This document shows positions 16,555-24,163 of a stretch of 64,000 nt of DNA, piece by piece. The position numbers and the translations under genes were made by a program. Location of the stretch: contig CAVXJD010000007.1 in assembly GCA_963762085.1 (NCBI GenBank), forward strand, positions 124,001 to 188,000, given 5' to 3'. The notes beneath the pieces were generated by a model. That model did not search any database. It was not told the DNA's origin and was given only the letters and a program-made list of their open reading frames with translations. This DNA is from DASQGA01 sp963762085. GTDB taxonomy: Bacteria; Actinomycetota; Thermoleophilia; Gaiellales; Gaiellaceae. Position 1 is the first letter of the stretch. Each line of letters opens with the position of its first letter.

Positions 16555-18157
16555 ATGGCGATGCGGGTCTCTGATCGCGGGCGGCGGCGTGGCCGCGCTC
16601 GAGGCGGCGCTGGCACTTCGGGCGCTAGCCGAGGAGCGTGTATCGGTCGAATTGCTCGGATCGGAGCCGCATTTCTGGTACCGGCCGCTGTCGGTTGCCG
16701 AGCCGTTCGCCCTCGGCGAGGCGCGACACTTCGAGCTATCCGAATTGGCTCCCAAAGCCGGCGCTACGTTCTCGTTGGGCGACCTCGTTGGCGTCAACAC
16801 CGAGCGCCATGAGGCCCATACTTCGGTCGGAGACCTCCCATACGACGTCTTGCTCGTCGCCTGCGGGGCCGTGCCGGCCGTTGCGGTTCCGGGCGCACTG
16901 ACCTTCCGTGGCCCTGCGGATACGGACAGGATGCGCCTCCTACTCGCGGAGATCGGCGCCGGCGCCGTGCGCAGGGTCGCCTTCGTCGTCCCGAGCGGGT
17001 CGGTCTGGTCTCTGCCGATCTATGAGCTTGCCCTCATGACGGCCGCCTACGCACGCGAGCACACGCTCGCCGTCGAGCTTGCGCTGGTGACGCCCGAGGA
17101 GGAGCCGCTGCAGCTGTTCGGTGACGCCGCAAGCAGGGCGGTGCGCGAACTGCTTGACGAAAGCGGCATCGCGGTTCACGCCGCTACCTATCCGAGTCAA
17201 GTCGTCGACGGTGGGCTGGCGCTAATTCCGGACGGGGCTCTCGCTGCTGACCGCGTCGTCGCGCTGCCCTTGCTCCGCGGCCCGCGGCTCGACGGTCTAC
17301 CGCAAACGCGCGATGGATTCATCCCCGTCGACGAGTACGGGCGGGTGCGTGACGTCGAAGATGTCTTCGCCGCCGGCGATATCACCAACTTCCCGGTCAA
17401 GCAGGGCGGCATCGCTACCCAGCAGGCAGATACGGTGGCGGCGGTAATCGCCGCGTCAGCAGGCTCCGACGTCGACTCGAAACCGTTTCGGCCGGTGCTG
17501 CGCGGGCTCCTGCTAACCGGTGGCCAGCCCCGCTACTTCCGCCAAGAGATCACCCGCGGCGTGGGTCGGGCCGCAACCATCAGCCCCGAGCCACTCTGGT
17601 GGCCGCCGGGGAAGATCGTCGGCCGCTACCTGGCTCCCTTCCTTGGCGCACTCGCCGGCGTCGAGGCCCCGGCCGAGCCGGCCGAACCCAGGGCGGCTGT
17701 CGAGGTCGAAGTCGAGCTCGACGTTCCGGTGCGCCGGGCCGCGATCGATACGGGAGGTACAGATGGGCGCTCAGTCGCCGAGCTCATGGCGCCGGCGCTG
17801 GTCGTCGCGCCGGAGGACACACTTGCCGAGGTGTCCGAGCAGATGCGCGCCGCCGATATCGGTTCGGCGGCTGTCGCGGCCTACGGCCACCTGATCGGAA
17901 TCCTCACCTCGCGGGATCTGCTGCGCGCCTTTGCCGGGCGCGTCCATCCCAGCGAGGCGCGCGCCCGCGAGTGGATGACAGCCGAGCCGATCGCCGTGTC
18001 GGTTCAGGCAACGGTTGAGGACGCGTTCTTGCTCATGGCTGAGCACGGCATCCACCATCTGCCGGTCGTCGACGGCGAGCGCCCGATCGGGATGCTTGGC
18101 TTCCGGCAGGTCGCGCAAGCCCGCCCGGCCAGTTCGGGCGCGGATTCTGACGCATAA
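16555..18157 (+). CDS. FAD-dependent oxidoreductase fused to two C-terminal CBS domains, frameshift near start
   Basis: Two-part protein of about 533 residues. The first ~390 residues are a pyridine-nucleotide-disulphide/NDH-2/SQR-like flavoprotein: LIAGGGVAALEAALALR (FAD Rossmann loop), LLVACGAVPA, and VEDVFAAGDITNFPVKQGGI (second FAD motif). The last ~130 residues are a CBS pair (SVAELMAPALVVAPEDTL, LIGILTSRDLLRAF, EWMTAEPIAVSVQATVEDA, GIHHLPVVDGERPIGMLG), which usually binds adenine nucleotides. The fusion suggests nucleotide-controlled redox activity (inference). The start is disturbed: ATG 16555 or 16561 reads M-(A-M)-R-V, then one surplus base at about 16569-16571 must be skipped to reach L-I-A-G-G-G. 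Without this no start keeps the FAD loop. Confidence 0.82.
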
Positions 18158-18195
18158 CGTCGGCGCCGCCGGCTCGCGCGCCTCCGAGGTCGCTT

Positions 18196-18210
18196 TGCGG
18201 GAAACCCGCG
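18196..18210. promoter_or_regulatory. Palindrome copy 4 (TGCGG-N5-CCGCG)
   Basis: TGCGG GAAAC CCGCG; the inner GCGGG-AAA-CCCGC is a perfect inverted repeat. It lies 107 bp upstream of the nitrite reductase start, in a 159-bp gap. Confidence 0.5.
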
Positions 18211-18316
18211 ACAAGGTCTACGGCTATGTACCCAACGACCTGCGGTCATGCCAGGGCGCCGCAATCGAGCGGGCGTCCTACGTTCTAATCAGGCACCTTC
18301 GAAGGAGAATTCCCTG

Positions 18317-19471
18317 ATGGCCTCACACCCCGCCACAACCGCGTACCACCAACCCGTCGAGCCAGACTCGAACGTGTTCTTCAAGGTTGCCACAATGCTG
18401 CTCGGGATCCTGGTGGCGGTCGTGGGCTTCTTCGCCCTGATGATGTGGGCCGACGCCCGAGAAGCGCGCAATTCCGTTCCGGAGGCAGATGCCGCCGTGC
18501 CGGCGGCGACGCATAACCACGCGACCGACCACAACACCGCTCTGCCACTGAATAGCTTTGCCGGGGTCGTGCCTGAGAACGCGCTGGCTCTTGCCGAGGC
18601 CCACAAGGCCTACGACGCGGCGCTGCAGCCGGTCCCGGCAGGCGACCTGGTCAAGGTGCAGATGACCCTGAAGGACATGACCGTCGAGATCGCTCCCGGC
18701 ATCAAGTACAACACCTGGGCCTTCGACGGACATGGCGCTCCCGGCCCGGTCGTGCACGTGCGCGAAGGCCAGACGGTCGAAATGACCCTGAAGAACGGTG
18801 GAGCGATTCCGCACTCGATCGACTTCCACGCCGCTCGGATCGCGCCGAACGTCGCCTTCAAGGACGTGATGCCGGGCGACTCGTTCACCTTCCGCTTCAA
18901 GGCGGGAGATCCCGGTGTGTTCATGTACCACTGCGGCACCAAGCCCGTCCTGGCACACATCGCGAACGGCATGTACGGCGCGATCGTGGTCGACCCGGCG
19001 ACACCGCTACCGGCGGTCGACAACGAGTACGTGCTCGTCGCCAGTGAGTGGTACCTCTCGGGCGACGGGATAAAGCAGCCGGCCTCGCTGGACATGGCCA
19101 AGGCCCGCGCGATGATGCCCGACTGGACGACCTTCAACGGCTACGCCAATCAATACGTCAACCATCCGCTGACCGCCAAGCCCGGCGACACGACCCGCTT
19201 CTACGTCGTCGCCGCCGGCCCGACGCTGGACACGAACTTCCACGTCGTCGGCGGGCTACTCGACCGCGCCTGGGTGAACGGCGACCTGACCAACCCGCCC
19301 CAAAACGGGGTCCAGACGGTTCTCGTCCCCGCCGGTGGCGGCGCCGTCTTCGACGTCAAGCTCGACGAGGAAGGCCTCTACCCGTTCGTCTCGCACGCCT
19401 TCGCACACGTCGACCTGGGCCAGGTGGGCTTGCTCAAGGTCGGCAACCCAAAGGGGACGATGAGCCACTAG
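18317..19471 (+). CDS. nirK: Copper-containing nitrite reductase (NO-forming), membrane-anchored
   Basis: Reduces nitrite to nitric oxide. 384 residues: one N-terminal membrane span (about 21-45) holding it at the outer face, a His-rich linker (ATHNHATDHNT), then two cupredoxin domains. All expected ligands are visible by comparison with well-studied NirK. Type 1 copper: His166, Cys206, His214, Met219 (IPHSIDFH, MYHCGTKPVLAHIANGM). Type 2 copper: His171, His205, His360. Catalytic Asp169 and His309. Start ATG 18317 has AAGGAG 9 nt upstream. No nitric oxide reductase or Nor accessory gene is in the window. The gene sits beside stress genes and a DosS/DosR-like pair, and palindrome copy 4 precedes it. 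Confidence 0.9.
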   Translation: MASHPATTAYHQPVEPDSNVFFKVATMLLGILVAVVGFFALMMWADAREARNSVPEADAAVPAATHNHATDHNTALPLNSFAGVVPENALALAEAHKAYDAALQPVPAGDLVKVQMTLKDMTVEIAPGIKYNTWAFDGHGAPGPVVHVREGQTVEMTLKNGGAIPHSIDFHAARIAPNVAFKDVMPGDSFTFRFKAGDPGVFMYHCGTKPVLAHIANGMYGAIVVDPATPLPAVDNEYVLVASEWYLSGDGIKQPASLDMAKARAMMPDWTTFNGYANQYVNHPLTAKPGDTTRFYVVAAGPTLDTNFHVVGGLLDRAWVNGDLTNPPQNGVQTVLVPAGGGAVFDVKLDEEGLYPFVSHAFAHVDLGQVGLLKVGNPKGTMSH

Positions 19472-19491
19472 ACACGGAGAGCGACTTGCTC

Positions 19492-19520
19492 GTGAGGAGC
19501 CGCCAGACTGCGCTCCTCAC
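19492..19520. terminator. Hairpin between convergent nirK and regulator gene
   Basis: A 9-bp stem (GTGAGGAGC, 19492-19500; GCTCCTCAC, 19512-19520) with an 11-nt loop in the 98-bp convergent gap. It could end both transcripts. Confidence 0.6.
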
Positions 19521-19569
19521 ACTGCTCGCAAAGACCGTCGACGAAGGCGGTCCGGTCCCTAGCTTGGCG

Positions 19570-20229
19570 CTACGTGTCGTCTTCCACTTCGAGCAGACCG
19601 TGCTCGAGCGCGTAACGAACCAGCTCGGCACGTGTCGAGAGGCGAAGCTTCTGCATGATGTGCGCCCGATGCGTCTCGGCCGTACGGACCGAGACGAAGA
19701 GCTTCTCCGAGATCTCCTGGTTGGTGTGGCCGAGGGCCAGCAGGCGTAGGACGTCACGCTCGCGGTCTGAAAGCGGGTCGTCTTCTGCTCGTTTCCGCTC
19801 CTCGGCGTCGGCGGCGACCATGCGGGCGCCGAGGGTGGGGTGCACGTACCGCCCGCCGCTCGCCACCTCACGCACGGCAGCGACGACGTCCGTGTCGGCG
19901 GCCTCCTTGAGGATGTAGCCGGCGGCGCCGGCGGCGAAGGCCTCGCGCACGTAGTTCGGATCGTCCTGCATCGAGAGGATCAGGACCTTGGCCTCGGGTG
20001 CATCCTGAAGGACTTCGGGAGTCGCCTCGATTCCGCTCTTCCCCGGCATGACGACGTCCATCAGGATCACGTCGGGCTTCTGGGCCCGCGTCTCGAAGAC
20101 GGCATGCTTCGCATCTCCGGCCTCGCCGACAACCTCGATGTCCGCCTCGGATTCGAGCACCTTGCGGAGACCGCTCCGGACGACGGCGTGGTCGTCGACG
20201 ATCAGGACGCGGATGGGCGTGTCCTTCAT
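19570..20229 (-). CDS. NarL/DosR-type response regulator
   Basis: 219 residues: receiver domain with Asp12-Asp13 acid pocket, phosphoacceptor Asp58 (VILMDVVMPG) and conserved Lys in YILKEA, then a LuxR/GerE helix-turn-helix (LSDRERDVLRLLALGHTNQEISEKLFVSVRTAETH). It should bind DNA when phosphorylated by the kinase encoded immediately upstream, whose stop it overlaps by 4 bp (ATGA). By neighbourhood and kinase type it is the candidate reader of the TGCGG-N5-CCGCA palindromes at 14.0-18.2 kb (inference). It converges with nirK. Confidence 0.92.
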   Translation of the reverse strand: MKDTPIRVLIVDDHAVVRSGLRKVLESEADIEVVGEAGDAKHAVFETRAQKPDVILMDVVMPGKSGIEATPEVLQDAPEAKVLILSMQDDPNYVREAFAAGAAGYILKEAADTDVVAAVREVASGGRYVHPTLGARMVAADAEERKRAEDDPLSDRERDVLRLLALGHTNQEISEKLFVSVRTAETHRAHIMQKLRLSTRAELVRYALEHGLLEVEDDT

Positions 20230-21851
20230 GCCAGAGGCACCTCGGCGACGATCGCCGTCCCGGCACCGGGCCTGGACTCGATCTTTAGCCTGCCTCCCAA
20301 GAGCGCCAGTCGCTCGCCCATGCCGAGGAGCCCGAGACCCTCGCCACTGCCGTCGGGGGTGAACCCACGGCCGTCATCCTCGATCAGAGCCGTGACCGCG
20401 CCGGACTTTGGGGCCAAGACGATGCTGACCGCGGTCGCCTGTGCATGCTTGACGACGTTGGTCAACGCCTCCTGGACGATACGGTAGAGAGCAGTCTCGA
20501 CCTCGGTTGGCAGCCGCTCGCGGATCTGCGACTCGAGATCGACCCGCATGCCGGTCTGCTCGGCAAAGGTATCGCGCAGGCGCTCGAGCGCGGGCACGAG
20601 GCCGAAGTCATCCAGTGCCTTCGGCCGCAGCTCGACGGCCAGGCGGCGCACGTCGTGCAGCGTCTCGACGACCTGCTCACGGACTGCGGCGAGGGCCTCG
20701 GCGCGCTCGCCGTCGTTCTTGGCCTCTTCGACCGCCCTCAGACCGAGGAGCACTGAGGTCAGCTCCTGACCGGTCTGGTCGTGGAGCTCGCGCGCGAGAC
20801 GCCTCCGTTCGAGCTCTTGTGCCTCGACGACCCGCCGCAGCGCGTCGCCTGCGACACGGGCCGAAAGGTCGACGGCGACCGCGGCGCGCGCAGCGAAGGT
20901 CTCAGCAAGGCGTAGGTCGTCGTCGCTGAAGCGCGGGTCGTCGCCTTCCTTGTCATGGACGCCGATGACGCCGATCGAGCGTCCACGGGCGAGAAGAGGG
21001 ACGTAGAGGCCCGTGCTAGCACGGAGCAGTCGCGTGGCCTCCTGGTCGACTTCGGGATCGTCGGCAAGCGAATCGACGCGCTCCGCGCGCCGGCGCTCGA
21101 GCACGACGCCGCTTTTCGATCCTGCCCGTTCAAGTTGCAAGCCGAGGATGGCGTCTGCGTCGTCGCCGTCGGCCGCCTCGACTCGCAGGGCCCCATACCG
21201 GGTGGGCAGGGCGATCGTCACCACCCGTGCCCCGATCAGGACGCGTAACCGCCGGGAGATGAGCTTCAGCAGACGAGGTAGCTCGATCTCGCCGGCCAGC
21301 GCTGTCCCGACCTCGTTCAGCGCCTCGAGCTGCGCCGACCAGTTGGTCGCGTCCTGGTAAAGGCGTGCGTTCTCGATCGCCACAGCAGCCTGGCTGGCCA
21401 GCGTCTCGACCAGCTCTTGGTCCGCGTCGGTGAAAGGGCCCTTGGCTTTCTCGGTCAAGTAGAGGTTTCCGTAGGCCCGCCCGCGCAGGGCGATCGGCAC
21501 GCCCAGAAAGCCGCGCATCGGAGGGTGGTTCGGCGGGAAGCCGACCGAGCGGGGATCGTCCGTGATCGCGTTCAATCGCAGCGAGCGCGCATCGGTGATC
21601 AACGCGCCGAGGATGCCCCGCCCGCGTGGGAGCTCGCCGATCCGGTCCACCGTCTCGGAGTCGATACCGGTGTGGACGAAACGCTCGAGGCTTGTGCCTG
21701 TCTCGTCGATGACCCCGAGCGCCGCGTAGCGCGCGCCCGTCAGGCTGGCCGCCGTCTCCGCCAGCTTTTTCAACAGGTCGTCGAGCGAGAGCTCAGAGCT
21801 TAGGGCGATGCCGGCATCGACGAGTCCCCGCAGGCGGTCAGGCTCAGCCAT
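20226..21851 (-). CDS. DosS/DevS-like sensor histidine kinase (GAF-GAF-HisKA_3-HATPase)
   Basis: 541-residue soluble sensor kinase. GAF-A spans about 24-165 and contains VGFPPNHPPMRGFLGVPI with His109, then YGNLYLTEKAKGPFTD. This stretch closely recalls DosS/DosT of mycobacteria, whose GAF-A binds heme and senses O2, NO and CO; the HPPM histidine corresponds, as far as I recall, to the proximal heme ligand. GAF-B follows at about 175-330, then the dimerisation helix with phosphoacceptor His357 (RELHDQTGQ) and an ATPase domain (N-box EALTNVVKHA; DDGRGF; GLGLLGMGER). Start ATG 21851: GATAAT lies exactly 6 nt upstream, a leaderless start; a longer reading frame to 21941 has no support. It is co-transcribed with the regulator. 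Confidence 0.9.
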   Translation of the reverse strand: MAEPDRLRGLVDAGIALSSELSLDDLLKKLAETAASLTGARYAALGVIDETGTSLERFVHTGIDSETVDRIGELPRGRGILGALITDARSLRLNAITDDPRSVGFPPNHPPMRGFLGVPIALRGRAYGNLYLTEKAKGPFTDADQELVETLASQAAVAIENARLYQDATNWSAQLEALNEVGTALAGEIELPRLLKLISRRLRVLIGARVVTIALPTRYGALRVEAADGDDADAILGLQLERAGSKSGVVLERRRAERVDSLADDPEVDQEATRLLRASTGLYVPLLARGRSIGVIGVHDKEGDDPRFSDDDLRLAETFAARAAVAVDLSARVAGDALRRVVEAQELERRRLARELHDQTGQELTSVLLGLRAVEEAKNDGERAEALAAVREQVVETLHDVRRLAVELRPKALDDFGLVPALERLRDTFAEQTGMRVDLESQIRERLPTEVETALYRIVQEALTNVVKHAQATAVSIVLAPKSGAVTALIEDDGRGFTPDGSGEGLGLLGMGERLALLGGRLKIESRPGAGTAIVAEVPLA

Positions 21852-21857
21852 GAGATC

Positions 21858-21863
21858 ATTATC
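21858..21863 (-). promoter_or_regulatory. -10 box of the DosS-like kinase operon
   Basis: GATAAT on the minus strand, then 6 nt (GATCTC), then ATG. No -35 element is obvious and no copy of the TGCGG palindrome is close. Confidence 0.5.
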
Positions 21864-21956
21864 GGTAATCGTCCTGCAAGCAGACCGTGCCTCGACAGCG
21901 GGTCGATCGCGCGCGATACTCGGCTGCGAAACCCAGGACACGAGGGAGGGGATCTA

Positions 21957-23561
21957 GTGCCCAGGCGAATCTCAGGCTTGATCGCCATGGTCGCGGCGAC
22001 GGCGAGCACGACAGCCGTCCTCGCTTCGCACGGAGCAGCAGCGCCGTCGAACACCGCGTTCACGGCTCTCAGCGGGGGTGCCGCGTCGAGCTACAAAGCT
22101 CCGGCCGACATGAAGCTCGTCCGGAAGCTCGAGCTCGGCGGCGGAACCTACGAGCGCTATCAGCAGGTATTCGGAGCAGGCGGCGCGTTCGTGCTCGGCG
22201 GACAGGTCAGCATCTACCGCAATGCGTCCGGCGCCATACGGACAGTCATAGGCTCGCGCTACTCGGCAATCACGCCGCGAAACTCGGTCAAACTCTCGAA
22301 GACCGCGGCTTTCAAGAGGGCCGTCAGGGATGTCGGCGCGTCCGGAACGCGTACCGGTCGCGTCATGATCGATCCCCAGAGCGGGCGCTACTTCTATCGC
22401 GTCGAGACCCGGCGTTTCGCCAAGCGCTGGATCCACTGGATCGACGCCGGGAACGGCAAGGTGCTCGCCAAGATCAACGCCATCCAGGACGACCACGGCA
22501 CGGGCGTGAAGGGCGACACCAAGGATCTCGACGGTCGCGCCGGTCTTGCCGACGACCTCACCGCTTTCTCCGGCGGAATCTGGCATCTGATGTCCAGCGA
22601 CAACCGCCAGTTCACATCCGACGGGCGGAATACGGGCACGACGGCAAAGGCGCCCGCAACCGACGCCGACAACCACTGGACCCTGGTCACACCCGACCGG
22701 ACCTCGCCCGGCCAGCCGGCACTGGTCGATGCTCAGTACTACGCCAACGTCGCCGATGACTACTTCCTCGCCCGCCAGGGCTTCAATTTCACGGATTGCT
22801 ACCCGGGCGGAATGGAACTGGTCGCGCACTACGCGAAGGGATACGACAACGCCTTCTGGAACGGAAAAGTGACCGTCTACGGCGACGGCAGCGGGGTTAT
22901 CTTCCGCGAGCTCTCAGGCGGCCTCGACGTCGTCGCGCACGAGAACACGCACGCGGTGACGCAATGCACCTCGAACCTCGTCTATCGCGGCGAGTCTGGA
23001 GCCCTCAACGAATCCTTCTCGGACATGCTCGGAAACAGCGCCGAGTTCTTCGCTGCGGAGCCGCGGAGCTCGAACTGCGTTCGAGCCACCGGACAGACCG
23101 CGTGCGCCGACTGGACGATCGGCGAGGACGTCTACCTTCCGGCGGACACCGTGCCCGGATTCCGGAACATGGCCGACCCCGAGGAGGACAACGACCCCGA
23201 CGACTACAGCGAACGGTTCCTCGGGAGCGCTGATCGAGGCTTCGTGCACTCGAACAGCGCCATCTCGAACCACGCGTACTACCTGCTCGTGAACGGCGGC
23301 ATGAACGCAAGCTGCGCGGCGCCGGCGACGCACAACGCGGCGCACTGCGGGCCCGGAGAGCCGGTCGTCACTGGCATCGGCCTCGCGGCCGCCGAGCGGG
23401 TCATGTTTGCCGGAATCACCTCGCTCCCGGAGTGTGCGACCTTCTGCCAGGCGCGGAAGGCGACCGAGGCGAGCGCTGCTGCGATCTTCGGCTCCGCTTC
23501 GCAGCAGCGGGCTTCGACGACCGCGGCCTGGGACGCGGTCGGCGTGCCGACCGCCTGCTGA
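21957..23561 (+). CDS. Secreted M4-family metallopeptidase
   Basis: 534-residue exported zinc protease. Signal peptide over about 1-25, then a shortened propeptide with beta-rich PepSY-like parts (RYFYRVETRRFAKRWIHWID), and a catalytic domain with HENTH (His328, Glu329, His332) and zinc-ligand Glu352 in NESFSD. Several cysteine pairs suggest disulphides. Start GTG 21957 with GGAGGGG 6-8 nt upstream. It is divergent from the DosS-like kinase gene (105 bp) and followed by a hairpin terminator. It is a distant paralogue of the truncated M4 protease at the left edge and lacks that protein's C-terminal extension. Confidence 0.92.
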   Translation: MPRRISGLIAMVAATASTTAVLASHGAAAPSNTAFTALSGGAASSYKAPADMKLVRKLELGGGTYERYQQVFGAGGAFVLGGQVSIYRNASGAIRTVIGSRYSAITPRNSVKLSKTAAFKRAVRDVGASGTRTGRVMIDPQSGRYFYRVETRRFAKRWIHWIDAGNGKVLAKINAIQDDHGTGVKGDTKDLDGRAGLADDLTAFSGGIWHLMSSDNRQFTSDGRNTGTTAKAPATDADNHWTLVTPDRTSPGQPALVDAQYYANVADDYFLARQGFNFTDCYPGGMELVAHYAKGYDNAFWNGKVTVYGDGSGVIFRELSGGLDVVAHENTHAVTQCTSNLVYRGESGALNESFSDMLGNSAEFFAAEPRSSNCVRATGQTACADWTIGEDVYLPADTVPGFRNMADPEEDNDPDDYSERFLGSADRGFVHSNSAISNHAYYLLVNGGMNASCAAPATHNAAHCGPGEPVVTGIGLAAAERVMFAGITSLPECATFCQARKATEASAAAIFGSASQQRASTTAAWDAVGVPTAC

Positions 23562-23572
23562 GCGGAGAGCGG

Positions 23573-23605
23573 GAGGGGAGGCCGCCTCGGGGTGCGCCTC
23601 CCCTC
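23573..23605 (+). terminator. Hairpin terminator of M4 protease gene
   Basis: A perfect 10-bp stem (GAGGGGAGGC, 23573-23582; GCCTCCCCTC, 23596-23605) beginning 12 bp after the stop. Confidence 0.7.
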
Positions 23606-23630
23606 TGGATCCGATGGCCGCGAAACGACC

Positions 23631-23659
23631 CGAGGGATGCCGCAGGCCGGCGTCCCTCG
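23631..23659 (+). other. Hairpin in the 5' region of the small secreted protein gene
   Basis: CGAGGGA (23631-23637) pairs with TCCCTCG (23653-23659), with a GCC/GGC pair inside. It could be part of an untranslated leader for the gene at 23742; it matches no riboswitch I know. Confidence 0.3.
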
Positions 23660-23741
23660 ATCGAGTTACCCGAGATTCATCGAACTTGCGACCGGGGCCG
23701 ATGAAACGGCGGGTCACTTCGAGCCGCACGGAGGAATACAG

Positions 23742-24086
23742 ATGGGCCGCAAAACGATCGCACTGCTCGGCACCGCCGCAGTTTTTCTAGCCGTAGCTCT
23801 GCCGCTGGCGTCCGCCGGAAACCGGCCGCACTCAGCAGCGAGTACCGCAGGTTGCACGGTGTCCGGAAACGTCGTCAGCGCTACTGGGCTGCCGACGAAC
23901 GCCGTCCTCAACTTCATGGTCACCGACGCCGACGGCACGGGTGGCTGGGGGCTGGGCTTCAGTTTGGACGGCACCTGGGACGTCCCAGTCGCTGACCGGA
24001 CGAGCGCGACGACCTACGAGTTCGCCAGCACGACGTTCGGCAAGAACGGAGCCAAGTACTGGGTGTACGCCAGCTGCTCCGCCTAA
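23742..24086 (+). CDS. Small secreted protein of unknown function
   Basis: 114 residues. A clear signal peptide (MGRKTIALLGTAAVFLAVALPLASA) is followed by a short beta-rich domain with two cysteines (AGCTVSGNVVSA and YASCSA) that could form a disulphide. The mature part (LNFMVTDADGTGGWGLGFSLDGTWDV) looks like one small Ig-like or prealbumin-like sandwich. Start ATG 23742 with GGAGG 8 nt upstream. It shares a bidirectional terminator with the surface protein gene encoded convergently; a joint surface role is only a guess. Confidence 0.75.
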   Translation: MGRKTIALLGTAAVFLAVALPLASAGNRPHSAASTAGCTVSGNVVSATGLPTNAVLNFMVTDADGTGGWGLGFSLDGTWDVPVADRTSATTYEFASTTFGKNGAKYWVYASCSA

Positions 24087-24110
24087 GAACGAACAGAAAC
24101 CGGAAAATGG

Positions 24111-24139
24111 AGAGAGGCCCGGAGTACCCGGGCCTCTCT
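24111..24139. terminator. Bidirectional terminator
   Basis: A perfect 12-bp stem (AGAGAGGCCCGG, 24111-24122; CCGGGCCTCTCT, 24128-24139) with a 5-nt loop in a 77-bp convergent gap. On the minus strand it is followed by a T-run (CATTTTCC), on the plus strand by CGTTC. Confidence 0.85.
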
Positions 24140-24163
24140 CGTTCTACGAGTGGAACGTTGAGC

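Noticed and set aside
14459..18210. The TGCGG palindromes as tRNA T-arm or CRISPR-like repeats
   Set aside because: tRNA T-arms here read GGGTTCGAATCCC and lie elsewhere. The palindromes are spaced by kilobases with genes between them, so they are not an array.
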